A stretch of DNA of 64,000 nt from Planctomycetota bacterium (GCA_028289345.1 JANQQL010000026.1:37291-101290), one strand, 5' to 3'; shown: positions 8,516 through 17,884, numbered from the stretch's first letter. Notes: generated from the sequence alone by a model not told the origin. Numbers and translations are program-made.

Positions 8516-8523
8516 GCGATCAA
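8496..8523 (-). promoter_or_regulatory. Putative sigma70-type promoter of rplM-rpsI-yebC
   Basis: On the minus strand, TTGATC (8518-8523) and TAAACT (8496-8501) are separated by a 16-bp spacer, each matching four of six consensus positions. The palindrome listed next fills the spacer. The distance to the rplM start, about 140 nt, leaves a long leader that includes the tandem repeats. Confidence 0.45.
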
Positions 8524-8629
8524 GCACAGCGCGGGCGATTTTGCTGCACGAGCGGGATTTCGCAACGAGCCAAGATCCCATGGGCGACTGGGCCCCACCC
8601 GATGCCGCGCCGAGCGCGTGAGCCGGCGG

Positions 8630-9682
8630 CTACCCACCTGACGGCAGGAACGAATCGGAGCGAGTCATGGGAGCCCAGCCGTGAACCGGATCCTCGGCGA
8701 TCTCCACCGAAACGTCCTCGAATCGCTCGAACTGGACCCGCACCAGGCGAATGCCGGCGAAGTCAGGATACTTGGCCGCGACCGCGATCAGGTGCCCCAC
8801 CTTGACCTCCGCCTCCGGCTCGAGCGCGGCAAGCTTGCCGACCGCGGGACGGCCCCACTCCACGCACAGGCCGTCGAGTGTGAACAAGTCCACCTCGGAA
8901 ATCCGGCCGTTGGACCGGCGGGCCGGAGGGCGAACGCGAATCACGGCGATCTCGACGCCGCGATCTCGAAGGCGCTCCTGGTGAGGCTGCAGCTCCGCGG
9001 CAGCAGCCACTCCCTGGCGCACCGCTTCATCGCGGATGGCTTCTCGAGGAGTCGTGTCCACCAGCGCCCCGGATGAGGCCAGGATGAGGGGAAGTCGACC
9101 GCCCTGCACCAAATCGGGCGCCTCGGCCGCGGGTCCTAGTACCACTCCCTCGGCGTCCACCAGCACCAGTCCATCCAGGGAACGAACCATGGCCAGGGGC
9201 CGTCGCAGGTCGAGCTCCACGACCAGCTGGTTCGGATAGCGCTTGGTCACTCGGTGAGCCTCTCGGATCCAACCCGACGAACGCACCATCTGCTGCACGA
9301 CGCTCTCCACCGATTCCCCGTCCCGCAAGGAGAACGGCCCCAGTGGAGCGATGGCGGACTTCACCGAGGCTGCCATCTCTGGCTCGAGCCAGTCCGGCGA
9401 ATGCTCGATGGTCAGGCGATCTGTTTCGACCAGGAACGCGCGGCCGCTGATGTCCCCGGGAAACACCAGGGGAAGCACCGCGAGGAGACCGAGGACGGCA
9501 GCGGACAGCAACAATGCTCCCCGGGCGGAGCTGGGCCATCCGCCTTCCGAGTCTTGTTGCGCCTTCGACTTCTTCCTGGGACTCAGGATTCGGCCCCCCT
9601 CCGGGCCCGCCAGGACGGCCCCCTCTTCGGGGCAGGCTCTGGCTGCTGAACGACCCCTCAGGCCATCCCTGCGCCACGCCAC
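8630..9682 (-). CDS. FtsQ/DivIB-like POTRA-domain membrane protein
   Basis: The 350-residue protein has a basic, probably cytoplasmic N-terminal part, one membrane segment (about 53-73) and an extracytoplasmic remainder. The stretch SGWIREAHRVTKRYPNQLVV followed by LDLRRPLAMVRSLDGLVLVDAEGVVL matches the POTRA-plus-beta pattern of FtsQ (the VxrxyPxxL, rrPlA and lvDxxGvv elements). FtsQ/DivIB proteins bridge early and late divisome components. Similarity is confined to short motifs, and no mur/fts genes are nearby, so this could instead be another POTRA membrane protein. The start is uncertain because the GTG at 9682 has no clear ribosome-binding site. Confidence 0.6.
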   Translation of the reverse strand: MAWRRDGLRGRSAARACPEEGAVLAGPEGGRILSPRKKSKAQQDSEGGWPSSARGALLLSAAVLGLLAVLPLVFPGDISGRAFLVETDRLTIEHSPDWLEPEMAASVKSAIAPLGPFSLRDGESVESVVQQMVRSSGWIREAHRVTKRYPNQLVVELDLRRPLAMVRSLDGLVLVDAEGVVLGPAAEAPDLVQGGRLPLILASSGALVDTTPREAIRDEAVRQGVAAAAELQPHQERLRDRGVEIAVIRVRPPARRSNGRISEVDLFTLDGLCVEWGRPAVGKLAALEPEAEVKVGHLIAVAAKYPDFAGIRLVRVQFERFEDVSVEIAEDPVHGWAPMTRSDSFLPSGG

Positions 9683-10085
9683 GGGAGAGCGCCGCCTTGC
9701 GCCCCGCGCAGCTTTCCGTGCGGCGGTTCCTCAGCCTGCGGCTTCTCCAAACGTTGGTGGAAGCTCGCGTGAGGCCGAAATCGAACAGTGCAGATTCAGC
9801 TCATACTTGCGCCGACACGGAACGGCGCCCACGAATCTACAACCCGCTTCCTACTCTCAAAACAACCGGATCATCGCTACAAACTTCTAACAGCGACAAG
9901 AGACTTCGATCTACGTTTCGGATCAAACCACAACCGAGAAGTTCGGAGTCAGAACGGTCCAAATCCGAATCCGGACGCACGAAACCCAGCACACGCCCAG
10001 CCCTGGCTCCCCCCAAGGGATGACTCGCGGCCCCGTCGCCGAGCTCCGCGAGACTCCCCGGGGGTTGGCCGGGCTCGCCACCGAT
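9683..10085. other. 403-bp intergenic region
   Basis: This lies upstream of the FtsQ-like gene and downstream of the small gene, both on the minus strand. I see no gene. One hairpin is visible, GCGCCG (9809-9814) with CGGCGC (9823-9828), and the stretch 9830-9900 is noticeably AT-richer than its surroundings and could hold the promoter for the FtsQ-like gene. Nothing else is supported. Confidence 0.5.
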
Positions 10086-10334
10086 TCAGGACCGGTTGGC
10101 GGCGATGCGGGGCTGCTCCGGGGCCTTGCGATCTTCCACCTTCACCCGCGATTCGATGTCATCGAGAGCAAGTTCGAGAGTCGTGATCACGGACTCGAAC
10201 AAGTCGCGATGAATGGTGACCATCTGGTCGTTCTTCGCCGCGTCGAGTTCCCGATACAGCAGTCCGATCGAGACCTTGACAGGAGCAGTTCGACGAACCA
10301 AGTCGAGCATTTTTGATCCCACGAGCTTTTCCAT
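10086..10334 (-). CDS. Small hypothetical protein, 82 residues
   Basis: The frame starts at an ATG with an excellent ribosome-binding site (GGGGAGG, five bases before). It encodes a mostly helical, amphipathic protein beginning MEKLVGSKMLDLVRRTAPVK, with an acidic centre (LELALDDIES) and a polar, Pro-containing tail. There is no signal peptide, membrane segment or metal motif. I do not recognise it. A 7-bp hairpin (10347-10366, GGAAGTC/GACTTCC) ends directly against the ribosome-binding site on the mRNA and could affect translation. It diverges from the helicase gene at 10458. The strong initiation region and protein-like composition make it likely to be real. Confidence 0.6.
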   Translation of the reverse strand: MEKLVGSKMLDLVRRTAPVKVSIGLLYRELDAAKNDQMVTIHRDLFESVITTLELALDDIESRVKVEDRKAPEQPRIAANRS

Positions 10335-10457
10335 TTCCACCTCCCCGGAAGTCGAGTCCGACTTCCCGCTCAGTCTTGAGAAACAAAGGATCTCATTCAG
10401 TTTTCAGGCTTTCACAGGACCGTAGGGTCCAAGACGGTATCTTAGCCCCCGGCGCTT

Positions 10458-12542
10458 TTGAAACTGATCGCATTTCTTGATTGCTGCCGGTTGCATGCGC
10501 TTCCCCATCCGCAAGCAAATCCCACCCATTCAACAAGTTCTCCACCGGAGGAACGCGCAATCTCCCCATCCGATGAGAGCAACACGCCGATTCAGACCTA
10601 CCGAGGCTTTCGCCTCAATCCGTTCCAAGGTCGGGCCATGGACTCGATTCGAGCCAACAAGGACGTGCTGGTGTCCGCGCCCACCGGCGCCGGAAAAACC
10701 CTGATTGCTGAGTTCGCGGTTGAGCAGTGCGTCGAGGCCGGCAAGCGAGCCATCTACACGGCACCGATCAAGGCCCTCTCGAACCAGAAGTACCGAGACT
10801 TCCGGGAACTGGGAACCATCGACATCGGCATCATGACTGGCGACGTCACCATCCGCCCAGACGCCCCGCTGCTGATCATGACCACGGAGATCTTTCGCAA
10901 CTCGATCTTCGAGCGCGGACCCGAACTGGAAGACGTTGGCTACGTGGTGTTTGACGAGATCCATTACATGGATGACGTCGAGCGCGGCACGGTCTGGGAA
11001 GAAAGCATCATCTTTGCCCCCCCGGAGATCCGAATCCTCGCGCTCTCCGCGACCGTCTCGAACCTCAAGCAGTTTTGCGAGTGGATGAGCCAGGTTCGAG
11101 AACGGGAAATCGTCCGGATCGAATCGAAAGACCGCCCGGTGCCTCTCCTCCATTACCTCCACTTCCCGGACATCGGTCCTCGTCGCGCCGAGAAAGTGAA
11201 GTCCCTCCCACGCCCGAAGCACCCCCGAAAAAGAGGGCGGGGACCGAACCGATCCAGGGCGCGCTCCCTGCTTGACCGTCTCCAGCGCGAGAAGAAGCTG
11301 CCGGCACTGTTCTTCTGTTTCAGCCGTCGGGAATGCGAGGCCCGCGCCCGAGAGAACGTTCGGCGGAAGCTCCTGTCACCAAAGGAACGGGACGACATCG
11401 AACGCCATTTCGACGAGGTCTGTGACCGCTTCGAGATCCAGGAAGATTCCAGCCTGGAAGAACTACGCAGCCTGGCCCGCTCCGGAATCAGCTACCACCA
11501 TGCCGGCCTCCTGCCTCTGCAGAAAGAACTGGTCGAACGACTCTTCACTTCAGGACTTTTGAAGCTGCTGTTCACCACCGAGACGTTCGCGCTGGGCATC
11601 AACATGCCAGCGCGCAGCGTTCTCTTTTCCTCACTGCGCAAGTTCGACGGTGTCGGCTTCGACCGCCTGAAAGCCCGAGACTACCAACAGATGGCGGGAC
11701 GTGCCGGGCGACAGGGAATCGACGACGAAGGATTGGTCTACAGCCTTCTGGACGACCCACGCAACAAACTGGAAGACGTCAAGAAGACCCTGTTTGGTTC
11801 GATCGAGCCGATTCGCAGCCGCTTCAACCTGTCTTACTCCACCCTTCTGAACTTGCACCATCATCTGGGCGCTCAGATCTTCGAAGCCTGGGAGAAGTCC
11901 TTCAACAACTTCCAGTGGGCACGCATGTCCCGCAAGAAGCGCGAAAAGAACGAACGTCGCCAGCGCCAAGCGATCACCCAGCGTCTGGATCTCCTTCGAG
12001 AGTTCCACTACCTGGACGAGGGAGGAGTTCTCGAGAAGGGCGGGTTCGCGCGACGCATCAACGGCTACGAACTACCGGTGGTCGAACTCGTCGCCTCCGG
12101 CCTGTTCCGGGCCCTCAACGACGAGCAGATTGCACTCATCCTGACCGCGGTCGTTTTCGAAGACCGCAAGAGCGATTTGTATCAGCGAATGCCTCCCCAT
12201 CTTCTTGGGGAACACCGACGCGACGCCGAGGACATTGTCGAAAAGATCATTGCCCGAGAACGCGAGCTGAACATCCACCCGCAGACTCGTCGCCTGAATT
12301 TCAAGATAGGACGAGTGCTCCATGCCTGGTGGGAAGGCGATAGCTTCGACGACATCACCTCGCTCACCAACGCTTCCCACGGCGATTTGGTGCGGTCATT
12401 TCGCCAAGTCGTTCAACTCCTTCGGCAGCTCCGAAAGGTCTACCGCGAAAACAAAGACGCCGCCGAGCAGTTCGCGCGCATTCTGGAGCGCATCAACCGC
12501 GACGAGGTGGATGCCCGCCGACAGCTGGAACTCGGCGGCTGA
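10458..12542 (+). CDS. Ski2-like DExH-box superfamily 2 helicase
   Basis: The 694-residue protein has all the main SF2 motifs: Walker A SAPTGAGKT (73-81), TAPIKALSNQKY (Ia), DEIHYMDD with the DEIH box at 166-169, SATV (III) and QMAGRAGRQG (VI, about 412-421). The order and spacing match the Ski2/Mtr4 group, ATP-dependent 3'-5' RNA helicases that feed RNA to exonucleases. A beta-rich insertion is absent, and the C-terminal part is helical and basic, resembling bacterial Ski2-like proteins. The start is uncertain: the TTG at 10458 gives a 45-residue low-complexity leader, and there is no clear alternative before RGFRLNPFQ. The stop lies 14 bp from the convergent ribE. Confidence 0.88.
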   Translation: MKLIAFLDCCRLHALPHPQANPTHSTSSPPEERAISPSDESNTPIQTYRGFRLNPFQGRAMDSIRANKDVLVSAPTGAGKTLIAEFAVEQCVEAGKRAIYTAPIKALSNQKYRDFRELGTIDIGIMTGDVTIRPDAPLLIMTTEIFRNSIFERGPELEDVGYVVFDEIHYMDDVERGTVWEESIIFAPPEIRILALSATVSNLKQFCEWMSQVREREIVRIESKDRPVPLLHYLHFPDIGPRRAEKVKSLPRPKHPRKRGRGPNRSRARSLLDRLQREKKLPALFFCFSRRECEARARENVRRKLLSPKERDDIERHFDEVCDRFEIQEDSSLEELRSLARSGISYHHAGLLPLQKELVERLFTSGLLKLLFTTETFALGINMPARSVLFSSLRKFDGVGFDRLKARDYQQMAGRAGRQGIDDEGLVYSLLDDPRNKLEDVKKTLFGSIEPIRSRFNLSYSTLLNLHHHLGAQIFEAWEKSFNNFQWARMSRKKREKNERRQRQAITQRLDLLREFHYLDEGGVLEKGGFARRINGYELPVVELVASGLFRALNDEQIALILTAVVFEDRKSDLYQRMPPHLLGEHRRDAEDIVEKIIARERELNIHPQTRRLNFKIGRVLHAWWEGDSFDDITSLTNASHGDLVRSFRQVVQLLRQLRKVYRENKDAAEQFARILERINRDEVDARRQLELGG

Positions 12543-12556
12543 GATCGAATTCCGCA

Positions 12557-13147
12557 CTATCCCTGGGGCAGCAGCCGCTGCATCCACTTGCCCACCACAT
12601 CCATCTCCAGATTGACCGGGTCGCCAGAGGACTTCTCGGAAAGGTTGGTCACCTCCAGGGTGTGAGGGATGATGGTGCATGCGAAACCCGCACTCTCGAG
12701 GGAAGCCAGCGTGAGAGAAACCCCCTCCACCGTGACCGAACCTTTGGGGATCATCAAGGCGCGCAACGGCGCGGGGACCTCGACCTCCAACCAGCAATCC
12801 TCTCCCACCCGGGCGTTCCGGACCACCCGCCCCACTCCGTCGACGTGCCCCTGAACCAAATGCCCATCCAGACGGTCCCCGAACTTCAGCGCCCGCTCGA
12901 GATTCACCTGCGCCCCCTCGTTCAGGTCGCCCAGGCTCGTGCAGCGCAGTGTTTCCCCGGCTAGGTCGTAGGCGACCTGGTCCCCGGACACCTCCACGAC
13001 GGTCAAGCAAGCCCCGTTCACCGCAACGCTCTGGCCCAATTGCAGCTCCGCGGCGAAATCCGGGATCGACAAAGTCAGGCGTGCGCCATCGGCGTGCTTG
13101 ACCAGGCCGGTGACTCGCCCGGTGGCTTCCACGATTCCAGTGAACAT
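12557..13147 (-). CDS. ribE: Riboflavin synthase, alpha subunit
   Basis: The product starts MFTGIVEATG, the hallmark of riboflavin synthase, and is built of two lumazine-binding repeats (about 1-95 and 96-196), with NGACLTV in the first and KGSVTVEGVSLTL in the second. The 196-residue length is close to the usual ~200-215. The enzyme dismutates two 6,7-dimethyl-8-ribityllumazine molecules into riboflavin and a pyrimidinedione. No other rib gene is in the window. It converges on the helicase gene and diverges from trmD. Confidence 0.96.
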   Translation of the reverse strand: MFTGIVEATGRVTGLVKHADGARLTLSIPDFAAELQLGQSVAVNGACLTVVEVSGDQVAYDLAGETLRCTSLGDLNEGAQVNLERALKFGDRLDGHLVQGHVDGVGRVVRNARVGEDCWLEVEVPAPLRALMIPKGSVTVEGVSLTLASLESAGFACTIIPHTLEVTNLSEKSSGDPVNLEMDVVGKWMQRLLPQG

Positions 13148-13177
13148 TTCCTGGTCTCCCGCCGGGCATCCCGCGCT

Positions 13178-13205
13178 TGACCGCCCGTGCCCCCGCTATA
13201 CACTG
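13178..13205 (+). promoter_or_regulatory. Putative promoter of trmD-rplS-secDF
   Basis: TTGACC (13178-13183) and TACACT (13200-13205) are separated by 16 bp in the gap between the divergent ribE and trmD genes. The -35 matches five of six consensus positions. A transcript starting near 13212 would carry a leader of about 105 nt before trmD. Confidence 0.4.
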
Positions 13206-13317
13206 TCTGGTTTCGACTCAGCCCCAAGCCCAGAGGACTCCGCGCGCGGTCGGCGCGGCAGACGAAACGGGTCCGGGGCATGGTCCGGCTGGCGTGGTTC
13301 GCACCGGCGGAGTGCCG

Positions 13318-14043
13318 ATGTCGATGCAAGTCCACGTCATTACCATCTTCCCTGCGCTGATCGAGAGTTTCCTCTCGTTCGGGATCCCAAGGATCGCCCG
13401 GGAGAAGGGCAAGATGGTGGTCGAGGCCGTCGATTTGCGCAGTTTTACCGGGGATGTCCATCGGACGGTCGATGACCGGCCCTTCGGCGGAGGCCCTGGA
13501 ATGGTGATGCTGGCTCCGCCGGTTTTCGACGCCGTGGAATCGATCGAAAACCAGCACGGGAGTGCCCATCGGATTCTTCTGACGCCGACGGGACGACCCC
13601 TGAACCAGCAGATCCTGAAGGAACTGGTGACTGAGGACAGGCTGATCCTGCTCTGCGGTCGCTACGAAGGGATCGACGAGCGGGTCCGAACCGGCTTGGA
13701 ATGGGACGAAATCTCCATCGGAGACTACGTCCTTTCTGGCGGGGAAGTGCCAGCCATGGTGATCCTGGACGGGCTGGCCCGGCTTCTTCCCGAAGTTCTC
13801 GGTCACCCCGAATCCGTGCAGCAAGAGTCCTTCGAACAAGGGCTCCTCGATGCACCCCACTACACCCGCCCCCGGTCGTTCCGGGGAATGGACGTGCCCG
13901 ATGTACTGCTCTCCGGAAACCACGCCGCGGTTGAGCGTTGGCGAAGGGAGCAAGCTCTCCGGCTGACTCAGGAGAAGCGAGCGGACTTGCTGGCGGACCA
14001 CCCGCCGAAGTCCGACTCGACGACCCGCACGGAGTCCCGGTAG
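13318..14043 (+). CDS. trmD: tRNA (guanine37-N1)-methyltransferase
   Basis: The start at 13318 (MSMQVHVITIFPALIESF) is preceded by GGAG and matches the TrmD N terminus, so the frame open from 13177 is shortened. The trefoil-knot SAM-binding elements LLCGRYEGIDERV and EISIGDYVLSGGEVPAMVILD are intact, as are RPFGGGPGMVM and HYTRPRSFRGMDVP. TrmD methylates N1 of G37 in tRNAs to prevent frameshifting and is essential in most bacteria. It is followed by rplS (42 bp), as usual, but rpsP and rimM, which commonly precede it, are absent here. Confidence 0.97.
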   Translation: MSMQVHVITIFPALIESFLSFGIPRIAREKGKMVVEAVDLRSFTGDVHRTVDDRPFGGGPGMVMLAPPVFDAVESIENQHGSAHRILLTPTGRPLNQQILKELVTEDRLILLCGRYEGIDERVRTGLEWDEISIGDYVLSGGEVPAMVILDGLARLLPEVLGHPESVQQESFEQGLLDAPHYTRPRSFRGMDVPDVLLSGNHAAVERWRREQALRLTQEKRADLLADHPPKSDSTTRTESR

Positions 14044-14085
14044 CTCCTCTTTCTCTAGTCATCCTTCCCTGGGGGAACGATCCAC

Positions 14086-14514
14086 ATGGACCGAGTTGCC
14101 AACGCCGTCACCGGCTATCTCAAGGAAAACGCTCCCGACTTTCAGGTCGGCGACACGGTGGACGTCAAAGTCCGTATCAAGGAAGGCGAGAAAGAGCGCA
14201 TCCAGACGTTTACCGGCGTGGTGATTCGAATGAAGGGCTCCGGCATTGCGCGCACGTTCACCGTGCGCCGCATCGTGCAGGGCGAAGGCGTGGAACGGGT
14301 GTTCCCGATTCACGCGCCGATTGTCCAGGACGTCCTCGTCAAGAAGCGAGCCAAGATCCGTCGGGCGAAGCTGTACTACCTGCGCGAGAGGACCGGCAAG
14401 CGTGCCCGCATGAAGGAGCGCTTGGACTTCCGCACGGGCAAGAACAAGCAGAACTCCCCCGCACCGGTTGCGGTTTCTTCGTCCACGGAGGAACCGGCCG
14501 CCGCCGGCTCCTGA
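14086..14514 (+). CDS. rplS: 50S ribosomal protein L19
   Basis: The L19 core is clear, with FQVGDTVDVKVRIKEGEKER, the FTGVVI segment, FTVRRI and RVFPIHAPIV, and KLYYLRERTGKRARMKERL at the end of the fold. A C-terminal tail of about 25 residues rich in Ala, Pro and Ser extends beyond the usual end, giving 142 residues against ~115-120. L19 lies at the 30S-50S interface. It is in the trmD-rplS arrangement, with secDF following 88 bp later. The spacer contains a GCTCCC/GGGGAGC hairpin near 14537 that may attenuate read-through. Confidence 0.97.
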   Translation: MDRVANAVTGYLKENAPDFQVGDTVDVKVRIKEGEKERIQTFTGVVIRMKGSGIARTFTVRRIVQGEGVERVFPIHAPIVQDVLVKKRAKIRRAKLYYLRERTGKRARMKERLDFRTGKNKQNSPAPVAVSSSTEEPAAAGS

Positions 14515-14602
14515 AGCACTTCGATAGCTCGCGCTCCCTTGCGGGGAGCCACTGGTTGGGCGGCCGGCGGGAACGTCATGGCCGAGGATTGGGAATCCCT
14601 CA

Positions 14603-17350
14603 ATGATTGAGAACAAGTCCGGGCGCCTCGGGATCATCGTGGTCACCCTTGCGCTGGCGTTGAGCGCCGTGGTGGTGCCGATGATGCGCGGCGAGTCGCC
14701 GTTCACTTTGGGCCTCGACCTGCGGGGCGGAGTCGTGCTGCGATACCGTCTCCCCGAAGTCGCCGAGCAGAGTTCGAATCAGGCCACCGAGTCCCTCGAA
14801 ACGACGAAAGAGATCTTCCAGAACCGCGTTGACTCCGTCGGCGTCAAGGAAGTGTCGATTCGAACGGTCGGGAACGACTCCATCGAAGTCGCGATTCCGG
14901 GGATTTCCGCCGACGAGGCCGTCAACTACAAGAAGATCCTGCAGAGCGTCGGTCGTCTCGAGTTCCGCCTGGAAGCCACCGAAGAGCCAGGGGTGCCGGT
15001 CAGTCAAATGACCCAGGAGTTCCAAGACGAACTGGTCCGACGACGAGCCGCCGGGGAAGAGATCACGCGCGATACCGACTTCTCCGCACTCACCGCGGGC
15101 GTTCGCATGGAAGGCCAAGGCGTGGGCTTCCGATGGGTGCCGGTCAGCGAGAAGTACGAACCCCAGTTTCGACGCGAGAACGGCATCGCAGCCGAGGTCC
15201 CCGGCCCCCTATTTTCCCTGCTCCGCTACGAAACCCGTGAGGGCAACTTCTTCACTGGTGAGCACATTTCCGAGGTTCGTCCGGACGTGGACCAAAGTGG
15301 CCTCTTGGCCGTGGGCTTCACCATTCAACCCGGTCGACCGGCGTCAAACTTCGGTGACTTCACCGAACGCAATATCCAAAAGAAGATGGCCATCGTGTTG
15401 GACGGAGAAATCCAGTCCTTCCCGATCATCGAGTCGAAGATCCCCGGCCGAGGTGTGATCAGCGGCGGCTCCAACGGCTTCACCACCGAAGAGCAGCGTC
15501 GACTGATCGCGGTGATCAAGTCTGGCTCCCTGCCTCAGAAGCCGATCCTTGATTGGGAGAACGAAATCGGCCCGACCCTGGGCGAAGTGGCCATCGAACG
15601 CGGGAAAGTCGCCGGCGGACTGGCCATCGGACTGATCCTGGTTTTCCTGCTGTTCTACTACATGAAGGCTGGCATGGTGGCCTGTGTCGCACTGCTGGCA
15701 AACGGCATCCTGTTGATGGGCGCACTCGCAGCTCTGGATGCAACCATGACCCTTCCCGGGATCGCCGGCCTGGTGCTCACCATCGGCATGGCGGTCGACG
15801 CGAACATCCTGATTTTCGAGAGGATCCGGGAGGAAGCAGAAAAGGGCAAGACCATCGCCCAATCGGTCAAGAATGGCTTCGACAAGGCCTTCTTCACCAT
15901 TGTCGACGCGAATGTCACCACCTTCTTGACAGCGTTCTTCTTGTTCAAGTTTGGCACCGCATCGATCCGCGGCTTCGCGGTGGTCTTGATGATCGGGCTG
16001 GTCACCTCGATGTTCTCGGCGCTCTACTTCTCAAAGACCATCTTCGCGATGATGATCTCGAAGCAGACTCAGGCTCTGAAAATGCGTCGCCTGATGGCGC
16101 AGCCGCGCTTCGGATTTCTGAACTACCGTCGCCAAGCGACCATTGTTTCGTTGGCGGTCATTCTCGTCGGATTGGGACTGTTTTTCGCTCTCGGGGAACG
16201 GAAGTTCGGCATGGACTTCACCGGCGGCTACGAGGTTCAGCTCGCGTTCCGCGATACCAAGACCCAGGCCGACATTCTTTCTCAGGTTCAAGAGGAGTTC
16301 CCCAAAGCCGAAGTCGTGACGGTGGGAACCACCGACACCGGCGGCGCTCGCCGATTCCAGATCAAGGTCAAGACCCTCGATGAAGGAACCGACACGGCCA
16401 ACGCCAGCGACGGCCTCTCCGATCCCGCGGCTCGCTTCGGCGATTCTCTGCGCTCGATGTTCGAAGGACAGCTGGTGGAAGACGCCATCGCCTCCTTGAA
16501 CCTTGCCGAGCCGGACGCCTCGGGTCGCACCGGTGTCGACGTGCAGCTGCGCTACGCCGGCGATGTTCAGAAGTCCGACGTGGAAGCCGCCGCCAATCAG
16601 TTCCTGCAGAGCGTTGCCGTGGAAGGCAGTGGTTCCGCGTTCACCGTTCGAGGCACCTTCTCCCGTCCGCAAACCGAGGAAACCGCTCGCGCGTTCATCA
16701 CCTCGAATCTCCGCCAGCTACCGGCGGCCAGTGGCGACGGCAACGTTCGATTGAATGACCCAATGCCTTCGCGCTCCTACATCGGCCCGCGCGCGGGGAC
16801 GGCTCTGCGTGACGCGGCCATTCGCGCGATGTTTTTCTCCCTGGTCGGCATCGTGCTCTACATTCGCATTCGGTTCCGCCAGTATCGATTCGGCTTCGCC
16901 GCCTGTGTTGCCCTGATCCACGACGTTCTCGTAACCCTGGGCTGCATCGCTCTGGTGCAGACTCTCGGAGTGGTCGACGTCGAAATCGACTTGGCAGTGA
17001 TCGCCGCCTTCTTGACGATCATCGGCTACTCACTGAACGACACGATCGTCATCTTCGACCGGGTCCGCGAAAACATGCCGCGGCTGGACGATCCCCTTCC
17101 TGACGTTTTGAATCGCTCCATCAACCAAACGCTCAGTCGAACCGTGCTGACCACTTTGACGACGCTGATCGCGGTCACTCTGCTGTTCGTGTTCAACTTG
17201 GGTCAGCGCAACGTTCTGGAGGGCTTCGGCTTCTCTTTGATCGTCGGTGTGGTGGTGGGAACCTACTCCACCATCTTCGTGGCCTCGCCCATGGTTTTGG
17301 CGATTGCCCGCTGGGCGGAGAAACGCAAAGAACAAACCCGCACTGCGTGA
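14603..17350 (+). CDS. secDF: Fused protein-export subunits SecD-SecF
   Basis: One 915-residue chain covers both proteins. The SecD half has a first membrane helix (about 8-26), LGLDLRGGVVLRYRL (36-50), a large periplasmic region and a five-helix bundle ending near residue 495. The SecF half begins near 510, with FGMDFTGGYEVQL about 536-548, its own periplasmic domain and a second bundle containing GYSLNDTIVIFDRVREN. SecDF uses the proton gradient to complete export through SecYEG. Fusion is known in several phyla, including Planctomycetes and some Firmicutes. The SecF periplasmic insert (about 575-690) is longer than in separate SecF proteins. The start codon lacks a good ribosome-binding site. 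Confidence 0.96.
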   Translation: MIENKSGRLGIIVVTLALALSAVVVPMMRGESPFTLGLDLRGGVVLRYRLPEVAEQSSNQATESLETTKEIFQNRVDSVGVKEVSIRTVGNDSIEVAIPGISADEAVNYKKILQSVGRLEFRLEATEEPGVPVSQMTQEFQDELVRRRAAGEEITRDTDFSALTAGVRMEGQGVGFRWVPVSEKYEPQFRRENGIAAEVPGPLFSLLRYETREGNFFTGEHISEVRPDVDQSGLLAVGFTIQPGRPASNFGDFTERNIQKKMAIVLDGEIQSFPIIESKIPGRGVISGGSNGFTTEEQRRLIAVIKSGSLPQKPILDWENEIGPTLGEVAIERGKVAGGLAIGLILVFLLFYYMKAGMVACVALLANGILLMGALAALDATMTLPGIAGLVLTIGMAVDANILIFERIREEAEKGKTIAQSVKNGFDKAFFTIVDANVTTFLTAFFLFKFGTASIRGFAVVLMIGLVTSMFSALYFSKTIFAMMISKQTQALKMRRLMAQPRFGFLNYRRQATIVSLAVILVGLGLFFALGERKFGMDFTGGYEVQLAFRDTKTQADILSQVQEEFPKAEVVTVGTTDTGGARRFQIKVKTLDEGTDTANASDGLSDPAARFGDSLRSMFEGQLVEDAIASLNLAEPDASGRTGVDVQLRYAGDVQKSDVEAAANQFLQSVAVEGSGSAFTVRGTFSRPQTEETARAFITSNLRQLPAASGDGNVRLNDPMPSRSYIGPRAGTALRDAAIRAMFFSLVGIVLYIRIRFRQYRFGFAACVALIHDVLVTLGCIALVQTLGVVDVEIDLAVIAAFLTIIGYSLNDTIVIFDRVRENMPRLDDPLPDVLNRSINQTLSRTVLTTLTTLIAVTLLFVFNLGQRNVLEGFGFSLIVGVVVGTYSTIFVASPMVLAIARWAEKRKEQTRTA

Positions 17351-17434
17351 TAAAACCACGTCGGTCGGCATCGTCTGACGAACAACGGGGTGGGCGCGGG
17401 GTCGGCAACGGCCGTGCGGACGAAGGGGGACAGA

Positions 17435-17884
17435 TTGCGCAAGTACGTTCTCTACGGCGCGTTGGCGGGCACCTTCGCAATCGCGCTGGGGCTCGAGGCA
17501 ATCGTGACCCGGCTTCCCCAGAACCCTCCCCCCGATCGACTGGTTCTGGTGGTTGGCGGAGACGGCGTTCCGATCATTCCGGAAGAGCCACCGGCTCCAC
17601 GCAGCTCCCTGCCTCGAGACACCAATCTGTCCCGCGGACAACGACGCTCTCCGCTGCCAACCGCCTCGGCACGAACCCGCCCGGAGAATGACCGGTACGA
17701 CGAACCAGCGCGAGATTCCGCCGCGCCCCGAACTCATCGAGTTCGCGCCGGAGACACTCTGACTTCCATCGCCCTGGAACACCTGGGGAGCACCGACCGC
17801 TGGCAGGAAATCCAAGAATTGAACCGACTCTCCGATCCTCGCAAGATTCGAGAAGGGACACTTCTTCAACTTCCGGCGCGATGA
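17435..17884 (+). CDS. Membrane-anchored LysM-domain protein
   Basis: The TTG at 17435 is chosen because AAGGGGGA precedes it and the product then opens with a short basic stretch and one membrane segment (RKYVLYGALAGTFAIALGLE). An upstream GTG at 17390 would add 15 residues. After a Pro/Ser/Arg-rich linker, the C terminus is a single LysM module beginning HRVRAGDTLTSIALEHLGS and ending LRQ-like LLQLPAR, expected to bind peptidoglycan. There is no catalytic domain. It overlaps the next gene by four bases (ATGA) and probably shares its transcript. Confidence 0.82.
   Translation: MRKYVLYGALAGTFAIALGLEAIVTRLPQNPPPDRLVLVVGGDGVPIIPEEPPAPRSSLPRDTNLSRGQRRSPLPTASARTRPENDRYDEPARDSAAPRTHRVRAGDTLTSIALEHLGSTDRWQEIQELNRLSDPRKIREGTLLQLPAR

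Noticed and set aside
8354..8581. In-frame N-terminal extension of L13
   Set aside because: The extension is the translated tandem repeat, and the internal ATG at 8353 has a better ribosome-binding site and the standard L13 N terminus.
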